Shown here piece by piece: positions 1-8,150 of a DNA stretch of 34,333 bases. The stretch comes from CAZGTQ01 sp964528575 (lineage in GTDB: Bacteria > Planctomycetota > UBA1135 > GCA-002686595), in the NCBI GenBank assembly GCA_964528575.1, contig CAZGTQ010000309.1:1-34333 (forward strand), written 5' to 3'. Each line of letters starts with the position of its first letter. The stretch's first letter is position 1. The notes below the pieces were generated by a model. The model saw only the letters and a list, made by a program, of their open reading frames with translations, ran no database searches and was not told the origin of the DNA. A program made the position numbers and the translations under genes.

Positions 1-7
1 GTATCGG

Positions 8-1426
8 CTACGTCTCGACGTACCAGCGCACGCCGCCGCCCGGCGTGTCCTCGAGCACGACGCCGCGCGCGGTGAGATCGTCGCGGATGCGGTCCGCCTC
101 GGCCCAGTCCTTCGCCTTGCGCGCCGCGGCGCGCTTCTCGATCAGCACCTCGACCTCGGCGTCGAGCGAGCGCTCGGCGAGGTCGAGCACGCCGAGCACG
201 TCGTTCGCGCGCACGAGGAACGCGAGCGCCTCGGCGGCCGCGCCCGGCGCGAGCGGAGTCTCGGCGTGGACGACGCGCTCGCGCAGCGCGAACAGCGCCG
301 CGAACGCATCGGCCGCGTTCAGGTCGCGCTCGAGCGCGCTCTCGAACGCGGCGCGCGCGCTCGCCGCCGGCTCCGAGCCCGCCTCGGGCGCCGCGTCCCC
401 CGCCGCGCGGCGCAGGTCGACGACGAGTCGGTCGAGCTTGGCCAGCGCGCTCTCGCTCGCCGCGAGCACGTCCCACGAGAACTCGAGCGGCTGGCGGTAG
501 TGCCCGCGGATGAGCGCGTGGCGCAGCACGCGCGGCGCGAAGCCGCGCGCCTTCACGTCGTCCAGCGTGTAGACGTTCCCCAGGCTCTTGGCCATCTTGC
601 CGCCGTCGACCTGCAGGAACTTCGCGTGCATCCAATAGCGCGCGAAGCGCTTGCCGGTGAACGCCTCGGTCTGCGCGATCTCGCACTCGTGGTGCGGGAA
701 GACGTTGTCCTCGCCGCCGGTGTGGATGTCGATCTGGTCGCCCAGGTGCCTGCGCGCCATCGCCGAGCACTCGATGTGCCAGCCGGGGAACCCGTCGGGC
801 CCGTAGCGGCTGCTCCACTTCATCACGTGCTTCGGATCGCTCTTCCACAGCGCGAAGTCCGCGGGATGGCGCTTCTCCGGGTTCACCTCGATCCGAGCGC
901 CCGCCTCGAGCGCCTCGATCTTGTTGCCGGAGAGCTGGCCGTAGCGCGCGAAGCGCGTCACGTCGTAATAGACGTTCCCGTCCTGCTGGTACGCGTAGCC
1001 GCGCTCGACGAGCCCGTCGACCATCTCGAGCATCTCGGGGATGTGGTCGGTCGCGCGCGGGTAGACGTCCGCGGGCCGCGCGCCGAGCTCGCGCATGTCG
1101 GCGAGGAACTGCTCGGCGTACCCGCGGCTGATCTCCCACGGGTCGCGCGCTTCGCGCCGCGCCTGCGCCTCGATCTTGTCCTCGCCCTCGTCGGCGTCCT
1201 CGAGGACGTGGCCGACGTCGGTGACGTTCATCACCTGGCGCACGTCGTAGCCGAGGTACTCGAGCCAGCGCCGCAGCACGTCCGCGAACAGGAACGAGCG
1301 CAGATTGCCGATGTGCGCGCGCGCGTACACCGTCGGGCCGCAGTTGTACATGCGGACCGTGCCGGGCTCGAGAGTCTCGAAGACCTCCTCGCGGCGTGTG
1401 TAGGAGTTGAAGACGCGGAACGGCAT
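8..1426 (-). CDS. cysS: Cysteinyl-tRNA synthetase
   Basis: Class I aminoacyl-tRNA synthetase that charges tRNA-Cys with cysteine in the cytoplasm. All family signatures are present in 472 residues, a normal length. The HIGH-type motif is HIGN at 38-41 and the KMSKS loop is KMAKS at 277-281. The zinc site is C29, C220, H245 and E249, equivalent to the C/C/H/E set of the E. coli enzyme. The C-terminal third has the usual helical anticodon-binding domain and a final Arg/Trp-rich stretch. The ATG start at 1426 is the only sensible one. It lies about 37 nt downstream of the expected transcription start from a perfect TATAAT on the minus strand (1471-1476). The gene is divergent from the kinase gene that follows and ends 8 bases from the window edge. 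Identification is certain by motif content. Confidence 0.98.
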   Translation of the reverse strand: MPFRVFNSYTRREEVFETLEPGTVRMYNCGPTVYARAHIGNLRSFLFADVLRRWLEYLGYDVRQVMNVTDVGHVLEDADEGEDKIEAQARREARDPWEISRGYAEQFLADMRELGARPADVYPRATDHIPEMLEMVDGLVERGYAYQQDGNVYYDVTRFARYGQLSGNKIEALEAGARIEVNPEKRHPADFALWKSDPKHVMKWSSRYGPDGFPGWHIECSAMARRHLGDQIDIHTGGEDNVFPHHECEIAQTEAFTGKRFARYWMHAKFLQVDGGKMAKSLGNVYTLDDVKARGFAPRVLRHALIRGHYRQPLEFSWDVLAASESALAKLDRLVVDLRRAAGDAAPEAGSEPAASARAAFESALERDLNAADAFAALFALRERVVHAETPLAPGAAAEALAFLVRANDVLGVLDLAERSLDAEVEVLIEKRAAARKAKDWAEADRIRDDLTARGVVLEDTPGGGVRWYVET

Positions 1427-1449
1427 GGCGCGCTTATCCGCGATGCGTT

Positions 1450-1478
1450 TCGACAGCGCGGAGGGCGCCGATTATAGG
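1450..1478 (+). promoter_or_regulatory. Promoter of the kinase gene (TCGACA-17-TATAGG)
   Basis: TCGACA at 1450-1455 matches TTGACA at five of six positions. A 17-bp spacer follows, then TATAGG at 1473-1478. Only 8 nt separate the -10 from the GTG at 1487, so the transcript would begin at or next to the start codon (leaderless). This is inferred from pattern only. Confidence 0.5.
1471..1476 (-). promoter_or_regulatory. -10 element (TATAAT) of cysS
   Basis: A perfect TATAAT on the minus strand, a rarity in this GC-rich DNA, with its 3' side about 44 nt from the cysS ATG. No good -35 hexamer is visible 16-18 bp upstream. It overlaps the -10 of the divergent kinase gene, so the two polymerases probably compete for the same bases. 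Confidence 0.5.
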
Positions 1479-1486
1479 TGTCCGCG

Positions 1487-4400
1487 GTGGAGTCCCCCAG
1501 CCCTCGGATCGAAGCCCTGCGCGAGCTGGGCGCGGGTACGACCGGTCGCGTCGTGCACGGTCGGCTCGTCGAGCCGTTCGGCGACTGCCCGGCCGGCTTC
1601 GAGGTCGCGGTGAAGACGCTGCACCGTGGCCGCCGCGCGAGCGCCCGCGCGCGGCGCGCGTTCGCCGAGGAGGCGCGCGTCGGCCTCGCGGTCCGCGATC
1701 CCTCGCTCGTGCGCGTGCTGTGCAACGACGAGGACGGGCCCGACGGACCGCGCATCGTCATGGCGTACGTGCCGGGCCGCAGCCTGTCCGACGTGCTGCG
1801 CGAGGACGGCCCGCTGCCCGAGCCGCAGGTCCGCCGCGTCGGCGTGCAGCTCGCGCGCGCGCTCGCCGCGCTGGACGAGGCGGGCTACGCGCACGGCGAC
1901 ATCAAGCCCGACAACGCGCGCCTCGACAGCGACGGCCGCGCGGTGCTCGTCGACCTCGGCTTCGCCCGCCGGGTCGACGGCCGCAGCGTGCAGCCGGACG
2001 CGGGCACGCTGCGCTACCTGCCGCCCGAGCGCGTCGACGGCGGCCGCGCCGAGCCCGCGGGCGACGTCTTCGCGCTCGGTCTCGTGCTGTACGAGCTCGC
2101 GACGGGCCGCCATCCCTTCGACCTCGCGGGCGCCGCCGGCTCGCTGCGCGGCTCCAGCCGCGAGCTCGTGCGCGGCGGCCCCCAGAGCGCGGACGCGCTC
2201 CTCGCCGAGCTCGCGCGCGCCCGCTACGTGCCCCCCTCGCGCTTCGAGCCGCAGCTCTCGCCGTTCTTCGACCGCCTGCTCGCGGACCTGCTGCGCCGCG
2301 AGCCGTCCGGCCGGCCCACCGCGCGCGTCGTCGCCGAGCGGCTCGACGCGGGCGAGGCGAGCGCGTGGTGGCGCGAGCACAAGGACCTGCGCGGCGGCGC
2401 GCGCGGCGCGAGCGAGCGCGCCGAGGCCCACCTCACGCCGCTCGTCGGCCGCGACCGCGAGCTCGAGGCGCTCGGCGCGGCGCTCGCGGCGGCGACGCAT
2501 CCGGCGAGCGACGCGCCGCGCGCCCGGCCGCGCGGCGGCGTGCTGTGGCTCCAGGGCGAAGCGGGCAGCGGCAAGTCGCGGCTCGTCTCGCACGGCGTCG
2601 CGCGCGCGCGCCACGACGTCGCCGACCTCCTGCACCTCTACGCGCGCTGCTCGAGCTCCGACGACGCGCGCGGGCCGTTCCAGACGCTGCTGAACCGCTG
2701 GCTGCGCCTGCCGACGGACGCCGCGCCGGGCGAGCGCGAGCGCGAGGCGCTCGAGCACCTCGTCCCGCCGCGCGAGGCGACCACGCTGCTCCAGCTCCTC
2801 GACCCGACGTTCCTCGGCACGCTGGAGGGCGCCGCGAGCGAGGCGCTCGCGCGGTGGCTGCTCGCCGTGGCCGAGGGCCAGCCGCTGCTCGTGTTCGTCG
2901 ACGACCTCGAGCGCGCCGGCGCCGAGACGCTCGCCGCGCTCGAGCGCGTGCTCGACGGGCTCGCGGGGCGTCCGCTCCTGCTCGTCCTGGGCGTGACCGG
3001 CGACGTCGACCCCGACGAGCCGCGCGCGTGGGCGCGCCTGCGCGCGCGCCTCGCCGCCCTCGCGGCGAGCCCGTCGCCGAAGGCGCCGCATTACGACGAG
3101 CTGCGCCTCGAGCCGCTCGACGAGGAGGCGGTGCTCGAGCTCGTCACGTCGCTGTTCCACCACGCCGAACCGCGGCTGCGCATCGCGCGCGAGCTGTGGA
3201 AGCGCTGCCAGGGCAACGCGGGGCTGCTCGCCGAGCTCCTGCGCGACCTCCTCGCGCGCGGGATCGCGGCTCCGGTCACGCCGGCCCACGCGGTGGAAGC
3301 TCTCGAGCCGATCGAGCCGAAGCTGCGTCTCACGGTCGAGCCGCACGAGCTGCCGCTGCCCAAGTCGCTCGGGACGAGCATCGCCGAGCGCTACCTCCGC
3401 GTCGAGCCGGCGACGCGCGCGTGGCTGGAGCGCGCGGCGGTGTTCGGCGGCCGCGTCGACGCCGACCTCCTCGTGCGCGCGTACGCGCCCGCCGAGCGAC
3501 ACGAGGTCGACGCCGCGCTCTCGCGGCTGGTCCACCTCGGCTGGCTCGCGCCGACCGGCGCGCACTACCGCTTCGCCCGCCCGGCGCTGCGCGAGGCGGT
3601 GTACCGCTCGCTCTCCGAGAGCCGCCGCGTGCGCATGCACGCCGCCGCCGCGCGCGCGCTGGCCCCCGCGCCGGGCGCGCCGTTGCGGGTCGCCGACGCG
3701 TACCAACGCGCGTTCCACCTGCGCGCGGCGGGGCACCCGAGCTCGCTGCTCGGCGTCCTGCGTCCGCTCCTGCGCGCGCTCGTCGTGCGCGGCCAGGTGC
3801 AACGCGCGCACACGGTCGCCGTCTGGGGCCTCGAGGCGCTCGACCGGCTGGCGCCCACGCCGTCGCGCGGGCGGCTGCGCGTCGAGTTGCTCGAGGCGGC
3901 CGCCGACGCGGCCGACCGGCTCGGCCTGCGCGACCAGGAGCGCTACCTGCTCGACCGGCTCGCGGAGCTCGAGCTCGATCCCGAGAGCCAGCCGGAGCTC
4001 GCGTGCCGCGTGTACCTGTTGCACGGCCGCTACGCGACCGGCGTGGGGCAGCACGGCCTCGCGCGCGGATTCTTGCGCAACGCGGTGCAGCTCGCCGAGA
4101 AGGCCGTCGACCCCATGCTCGCGAGCGAGGCCGGCCGGCGGCTCGCGCTCGTGCAGGCGCAGGCGGGCGAGCTCGTCGAGGCGCGCGAGCTCTCGCGCGC
4201 GGCGGCACGGCGCACCGACGACCCGCGCCAAGTCGCGCTCGCGTGGCTCGCGACCTCGCAGCTCGACATCCTCGAGGATCGGCTCGACCGCGCGCTGCGC
4301 ACGATCGACCGCGCGCTCCGTCTGATGCGGCGCAAGATCAGTCCGCCGCCGCTGGGGATGATCGCGTACGCGCAGATGCTGCGCGCGCGGAGCTGGCGCT

Positions 4401-5074
4401 CGGCGGGCGTGCCGGCGCGCGCGCTCGCGGCGGCGAGCCGCGGCCTGCAGCTCGCGATCCAGGCGGGCGAGCGCCGCCTCGAGGCCGAGCTCGGCGCGCG
4501 CCTCGGCGGCATGCTGCTCGACCTCGACCGGCGCGAGGACGCCGAGGCGCGGCTGCGCGACGCGCTCGCGACGGCGCGCTCGATCGAGGACCCGCGCGCC
4601 GAGGTGCTCGCCGAGCTCGGCCTCGGGATCCTGCTGTGGGAGGCCGACGACCAGGAGGCGGCGCCGACGCTCGAGCGCGCCGCGCGGCGCGCGGACGAGA
4701 CCGGCTTCCGCCGCGCCGAAGCGCTCGCGCTCGCGATCTGGGCGCGCGTCGCGCTGCTCGCCGGCGATCTCGAGGCGGCGCGCGGGCGCAGCGAGCGCGC
4801 GATGGCGCTGCTCGAGCATCACGGGTCGGAGCTGAACGAGCGCATCGTGATCACCGCGACGCGCGCGCGCGTGCTCGTCGACGCCGACGAAGAAGCCGCG
4901 GGCCGCGCGCTGCTCGCGGACCTCCGTCGGCGGATGCACCGGCACAACCGCCGCATGGAGGGGCAGGCGCTGCGCCTGGCCCAGCGCCGGTACGTCGCCC
5001 GGCTGCTCGCGGCGAGCTGGTCGACCGAGGGCGTGGTCTTCCCCCGCCGCACGCGGGGCGAGGCTCCGACTTGA
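1487..5074 (+). CDS. PknK-like Ser/Thr protein kinase with AAA ATPase and TPR-like C-terminus
   Basis: A 1195-residue cytoplasmic signalling protein. Residues 1 to about 290 are a Hanks-type kinase: glycine loop G15-A-G17-x-x-G20, ATP lysine K43, catalytic loop HGDIKPDN (D138, N143), metal motif DLG at D156 instead of DFG, and PPE at 179-181. HGD replaces HRD, so autoactivation may differ from RD kinases. An AAA/STAND-type ATPase follows, with Walker A GEAGSGKS (357-364) and Walker B LLVFVDD (467-473). From about 650 to the end the protein is Ala/Leu/Arg-rich helical repeats resembling TPRs. This order (kinase, ATPase, solenoid) is that of mycobacterial PknK and many myxobacterial and planctomycete kinases. 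No DNA-binding helix-turn-helix is evident at the C-terminus. GTG 1487 is chosen because a -10 hexamer ends at 1478. GTG 1478, three codons upstream, is the alternative. The stop codon lies inside the Fur-box-like palindrome of the next operon. Substrates are unknown. Confidence 0.9.
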   Translation: MESPSPRIEALRELGAGTTGRVVHGRLVEPFGDCPAGFEVAVKTLHRGRRASARARRAFAEEARVGLAVRDPSLVRVLCNDEDGPDGPRIVMAYVPGRSLSDVLREDGPLPEPQVRRVGVQLARALAALDEAGYAHGDIKPDNARLDSDGRAVLVDLGFARRVDGRSVQPDAGTLRYLPPERVDGGRAEPAGDVFALGLVLYELATGRHPFDLAGAAGSLRGSSRELVRGGPQSADALLAELARARYVPPSRFEPQLSPFFDRLLADLLRREPSGRPTARVVAERLDAGEASAWWREHKDLRGGARGASERAEAHLTPLVGRDRELEALGAALAAATHPASDAPRARPRGGVLWLQGEAGSGKSRLVSHGVARARHDVADLLHLYARCSSSDDARGPFQTLLNRWLRLPTDAAPGEREREALEHLVPPREATTLLQLLDPTFLGTLEGAASEALARWLLAVAEGQPLLVFVDDLERAGAETLAALERVLDGLAGRPLLLVLGVTGDVDPDEPRAWARLRARLAALAASPSPKAPHYDELRLEPLDEEAVLELVTSLFHHAEPRLRIARELWKRCQGNAGLLAELLRDLLARGIAAPVTPAHAVEALEPIEPKLRLTVEPHELPLPKSLGTSIAERYLRVEPATRAWLERAAVFGGRVDADLLVRAYAPAERHEVDAALSRLVHLGWLAPTGAHYRFARPALREAVYRSLSESRRVRMHAAAARALAPAPGAPLRVADAYQRAFHLRAAGHPSSLLGVLRPLLRALVVRGQVQRAHTVAVWGLEALDRLAPTPSRGRLRVELLEAAADAADRLGLRDQERYLLDRLAELELDPESQPELACRVYLLHGRYATGVGQHGLARGFLRNAVQLAEKAVDPMLASEAGRRLALVQAQAGELVEARELSRAAARRTDDPRQVALAWLATSQLDILEDRLDRALRTIDRALRLMRRKISPPPLGMIAYAQMLRARSWRSAGVPARALAAASRGLQLAIQAGERRLEAELGARLGGMLLDLDRREDAEARLRDALATARSIEDPRAEVLAELGLGILLWEADDQEAAPTLERAARRADETGFRRAEALALAIWARVALLAGDLEAARGRSERAMALLEHHGSELNERIVITATRARVLVDADEEAAGRALLADLRRRMHRHNRRMEGQALRLAQRRYVARLLAASWSTEGVVFPRRTRGEAPT

Positions 5075-5087
5075 GAATGATTCTCAA
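5071..5087. promoter_or_regulatory. Fur-box-like operator, perfect 8-1-8 palindrome
   Basis: TTGAGAATGATTCTCAA is a perfect inverted repeat around a single central G. Its inner 7-1-7 core, TGAGAAT-G-ATTCTCA, matches the classic Fur-family pattern TGATAAT-n-ATTATCA at all but one position per half-site. It is strikingly AT-rich for this genome and overlaps the kinase stop codon. It sits 72 bp upstream of the porin ATG, where a repressor would block transcription of the porin/flavin operon. A related family member (Zur, PerR) is possible. The iron reading rests on the similarity of GAGAATGATTCTC to proteobacterial Fur sites. Confidence 0.75.
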
Positions 5088-5158
5088 TTCGTTCTTGCAG
5101 ATGCGACTCGATCTCATTCAGATGGTCGGCCGACGCAGGTGGACGCCGGCGCCCGACC

Positions 5159-6517
5159 ATGAGAACCTCCCCCCTTCGTTGCGCTCCGTTCGCCGCCTCG
5201 CTGGCGCTCCTCCCGATCCTCGCCACGTCGGCCGCCGGCCAAGACGATCCCGCCCCGCCCACGCAGGACGAGCGGCTCGAGCGCCTCGAGCGTGAGCTCG
5301 GCGAGGTGCGCGGCGAGCTCGCCTACGAGCGCACCGCCCGCGAACGGGACGCCGCGACGCGCGCCGCCGAGGTCGGCGCACTGCTCGACGAGATCGAGGC
5401 CCTCGGAGCGGGCGCCTCGGTCGCCGGCGGCGAGACCTGGGCGGACCGCCTCACGCTGGGCGGCTACGGCGAGCATCACTTCAACTTCACCGAAGGCGGC
5501 GGCGGCGACGTCTCCGACATCCACCGCTTCGTCCTCTACGCCGGCTACCGCTTCGCCGACTGGATCCAGCTCCAGTCCGAGACCGAGATCGAGCACGCGT
5601 TCGTCTCCGACGGCGACGGCGAGATCTCGATCGAGCAGCTCTTCGTCGACTTCCTGATCGACGAGTCGTTCAGCGTGCGTGCGGGCCGGGTGCTCGCTCC
5701 GCTCGGCATCATCAACGAGCGCCACGAGCCGACGACCTTCTACAGCGTGGAGCGGCCGACGGTCGAGACCGTGCTGATCCCGAGCACCTGGAGCCTCGAC
5801 GGCGCCGGCTTCGTCGGTCGCCCCGACGAGCAGCTCGCCTACCAGCTCTACGTCACCGCCGGCCTGGACGGCTCGGGCTTCGACGGCGTGAGCGGGATCC
5901 GCGGCGGACGCATCAAGGAGCGCCCGAGCCTGAACGAGCCCGCGGTGAGCGGCCGCGCCGATTGGTGGCCCCTCCTCGACGAGGATACGGACGGCGACCT
6001 GCGCGTCGGCGCCTCGTTCTACCGCGGCGGGGTCGACAACGGCGACCAAGGCGCGGATCCGGGCCTCGACGGCGACGTGACGATCCTCGCGGGCGACGTC
6101 GAGTACGCGGTCGGAGACGTCGATCTGCGCGGCGTGTACGTCTGGGAGCGGATCGGCGATGCCGCCGGCCTCAACGCCGCGCTGAGCGACGCGAGCGGGG
6201 ATCCGGGGATCGCGACGGAGCTTCGCGGCTGGTACGTCGAGGCGGGCTGGCACGTGATGCCCGACGACTGGAAGGCCGGCAAGCTCGCCGAGTCCGACCT
6301 CGTCGCGTTCGCGCGCTACGAGGACGTCGACACGCAGGCGGAGTTGCCGGCGAACGCAACGGCGGATCCGCGGGCCGACCGGGACGAGGTGACGGTGGGG
6401 CTCGCGTTCTTCCTCACGTCCCAGCTCGTCGTGAAGGCCGACTACCAGATCCTCGACGACGAGACGTCGGGCGGCGTGCCGGAGCGCCTGAACCTCGGCT
6501 TCGGCTACCGCTTCTGA
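5159..6517 (+). CDS. Outer-membrane porin-like beta-barrel protein
   Basis: A predicted outer-membrane channel of 452 residues. The N-terminus (MRTSPLRC followed by a hydrophobic run to about residue 26, TSAAGQ) is a Sec signal peptide. Residues 36-82 are Glu/Arg/Leu-rich and look like the short coiled coil seen at the start of many porins. From about 97 the sequence alternates hydrophobic and polar residues (LTLGGYGEHHFNF, RFVLYAGYRF and others). It ends in YRF with a terminal Phe, the classic signal for barrel insertion. The segment 'VRAGRVLAPLGIINE' resembles the phosphate-selective-porin-like (OprP/O) fold group. No TonB box or plug is seen, so it is not a siderophore receptor. It is first in a probable operon behind a Fur-like palindrome, with flavin-transfer genes downstream. 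Iron- or metal-related diffusion is inferred from context only. The ATG at 5159 lacks an obvious ribosome-binding site. Confidence 0.8.
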   Translation: MRTSPLRCAPFAASLALLPILATSAAGQDDPAPPTQDERLERLERELGEVRGELAYERTARERDAATRAAEVGALLDEIEALGAGASVAGGETWADRLTLGGYGEHHFNFTEGGGGDVSDIHRFVLYAGYRFADWIQLQSETEIEHAFVSDGDGEISIEQLFVDFLIDESFSVRAGRVLAPLGIINERHEPTTFYSVERPTVETVLIPSTWSLDGAGFVGRPDEQLAYQLYVTAGLDGSGFDGVSGIRGGRIKERPSLNEPAVSGRADWWPLLDEDTDGDLRVGASFYRGGVDNGDQGADPGLDGDVTILAGDVEYAVGDVDLRGVYVWERIGDAAGLNAALSDASGDPGIATELRGWYVEAGWHVMPDDWKAGKLAESDLVAFARYEDVDTQAELPANATADPRADRDEVTVGLAFFLTSQLVVKADYQILDDETSGGVPERLNLGFGYRF

Positions 6518-6555
6518 CCACGACCACCCTGTGCACACGTTGATGAGAGCCGGGC

Positions 6556-6586
6556 GCCGGGCGCGGGTTCCACTCCCGCGTCCGGC
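6556..6586 (+). other. Intercistronic stem-loop before the flavin gene
   Basis: GCCGGGCGCGGG (6556-6567) pairs with CCCGCGTCCGGC (6575-6586) over 12 base pairs, one of them G-U, around a 7-nt loop TTCCACT. No T-tract follows, so a simple intrinsic terminator is unlikely. A strong AGGAGG ribosome-binding site lies 15 nt downstream. It may set the expression ratio of porin to flavin protein or stop 3' decay. The inner part resembles a tRNA T-arm followed by CCA (see findings). Confidence 0.6.
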
Positions 6587-6617
6587 CCCACCTTCCACGC
6601 CAGGAGGCCACGAGGCC

Positions 6618-8150
6618 ATGAGCCCGGTCTACGATCACGTTCCGCTGCTCGCGCCGCTGCCGGCGCTGGTCGCGTTCCTCCCTCCCGCAACCGCGTTCGT
6701 CGAGGAGTACGCGACCGTCGACGAAGCGCTGCGGCGCGCGTTCCCTCGCGCCGAGGCGTTCGAGCCGCGCCGCGTCCTCGTCGACGACGAGCAGGCGGCG
6801 CGGCTCGAGAAGCGCGTGCGCGACCGGCGCGTCAGCCGCATCTTCCGCTACTGGGTCGCGACGCGCGGCGAGGAGACGCTGGGCTACGCCGTGGTCGACG
6901 ACGTGCTCGGCAAGTCGCAGCCGATCACGTACATGCTCGCGACCGACGCCGGCCGCAGCGCCAGCGCGGTCGAAGTGCTGGTCTACCGCGAGTCGCACGG
7001 CTACGAGATCCGCAGGGAGGCGTTCCGGCGCCAGTTCGTCGGCAAGACCGCCGGCGACGTGCTGCGCGTCGACCGCGACGTGCGCAACATCGCGGGGGCG
7101 ACGATCTCCTGCCACTCGATCACCGACGGGGTCCACGACCAGCTCGCGCTGCTGCAGGAGCTCGTTGGCCGCCCCGCCGAGGTGCGCCCCGCGGCGACGC
7201 CGCCACCGGCCGAGGACGGCAACGATGCAGGAGGTGCGCTGCGCCGCACGCAGGTCCTGATGGGCACCACGCTCGAGATCGCCGTGCACGCGCGCTCGAG
7301 CGGCGTCGCCCAGGCGGCGACCGGTGCCGCGTTCGCCGAGGTCGCGAGGCTCGAGGCGCTGCTGTCGGCGTTCCGGCCGGAGAGCGACGTACGCAGGCTC
7401 AACGCGGCCGCCGGCGGCGAGCCGATCGAGGTCGCGCCCGAGACCCGCGCGTGCCTGGAACAGGCCCTGCTCTTCGCGCGCTCGACGGGCGGCGCGTTCG
7501 GCGTGACCGCCGCTCCCGCCGCCGCGCTGTGGCGCGCGAGCGCCGAGCGCGGCGCCGAGCCCGACGAGCACGCGGTCGCGTCCGCGCGCGCGCTCTGCGC
7601 GCCGGAGGTGCTGGTGCTCGAGCGCGATCGCGTCGGACTGCTCGCGGGCGCCGCGGTCGACCTCGGCGCGATCGGCAAGGGGTTCGCGCTCGACCGCGCC
7701 GCCGACGTGCTGCGCGAGCACGGCGTCGACTCCGCGCTCCTCAACTTCGGCGGCCAGTTGCTCGCGCTCGAGCCGCCGCCGGGCGAGGACGCATGGACGG
7801 TCGAGCTACGCGACCCGCGCGCTCCGGAGCGCATCGCGCGCACGGTCGCGCTCGCGCGGGCGTCGCTCGCGACGACGGCCGACTACGAGCGCGGGCTGCG
7901 CATCGGCGGGCGCGCCTACTCGCACGTCGTCGATCCGCGTACGGCCCGGCCGTGCGAGGGGCTGCTCGGCGTGTCGGTCGTTGCACGAACCGCGTGCGAG
8001 GCCGACGCGCTCTCCACCGCTCTGTTCGTGCTCGGCAGCGAGGAGGGTCGCGCGTTCGCGGAGCGACGGGGCGTGCAGGCCTGGTTCTTCCAGCGCGACG
8101 GGGCGGCGCGCGACGAGCCCGAGAGGAACGCCGCCGCGCCGCGGCGATGA
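6618..8150 (+). CDS. FMN-binding domain fused to ApbE FAD:protein FMN transferase
   Basis: A 510-residue fusion. Residues 25-185 form an FMN_bind domain like that of flavinylated electron-transfer proteins. They contain RYWV, a VYRESHGYEIR stretch and the flavin attachment motif AGAT at 159-162, where T162 is the predicted phosphoester-linked FMN site. After a Pro/Ala linker (about 186-208) the rest is a complete ApbE. Its motifs are MGTTLEIAV (215-223), SAFRPESDVRRLN (250-262), VDLGAIGKGFALDRA (347-361), LLNFGGQ (374-380), SHVVDPRT (435-442) and the Mg-binding DALST (D463, T467). The protein should therefore flavinylate its own partner domain using FAD. The ATG at 6618 is fixed by AGGAGG at 6602-6607, 10 nt upstream. 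The N-terminal hydrophobic stretch (about 9-27) has no preceding positive charges, so export, expected for both domains, is only weakly supported. It overlaps the next gene by 4 nt (ATGA), so the two are translationally coupled. Confidence 0.92.
   Translation: MSPVYDHVPLLAPLPALVAFLPPATAFVEEYATVDEALRRAFPRAEAFEPRRVLVDDEQAARLEKRVRDRRVSRIFRYWVATRGEETLGYAVVDDVLGKSQPITYMLATDAGRSASAVEVLVYRESHGYEIRREAFRRQFVGKTAGDVLRVDRDVRNIAGATISCHSITDGVHDQLALLQELVGRPAEVRPAATPPPAEDGNDAGGALRRTQVLMGTTLEIAVHARSSGVAQAATGAAFAEVARLEALLSAFRPESDVRRLNAAAGGEPIEVAPETRACLEQALLFARSTGGAFGVTAAPAAALWRASAERGAEPDEHAVASARALCAPEVLVLERDRVGLLAGAAVDLGAIGKGFALDRAADVLREHGVDSALLNFGGQLLALEPPPGEDAWTVELRDPRAPERIARTVALARASLATTADYERGLRIGGRAYSHVVDPRTARPCEGLLGVSVVARTACEADALSTALFVLGSEEGRAFAERRGVQAWFFQRDGAARDEPERNAAAPRR

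Noticed and set aside
1472..4945. A 1157-codon open frame on the minus strand opposite the kinase gene, and many other long antisense frames
   Set aside because: They are Arg/Ala/Glu-rich translations of the GC-biased codon pattern of the true gene on the other strand, with no recognisable domains. High GC removes stop codons from shadow frames.
5095..5123. Possible promoter TTGCAG-17-TCAGAT before the porin
   Set aside because: The -10 is poor and the 84-bp leader region contains no TA step at all, unlike other promoters here. The Fur-like palindrome is solid but the exact promoter cannot be placed.
6563..6590. Possible tRNA or tmRNA 3' end (T-arm, acceptor strand, CCA)
   Set aside because: No matching 5' acceptor strand, D-arm or anticodon arm exists upstream, the T-loop has an atypical base, and a 12-bp hairpin explains the pattern. 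Kept only as a finding.
6531..6617. Upstream GTG/ATG starts (6531, 6543) for the FMN_bind-ApbE protein
   Set aside because: The intervening peptide is encoded by the hairpin and has no conserved character, whereas AGGAGG at 6602-6607 fits ATG 6618.
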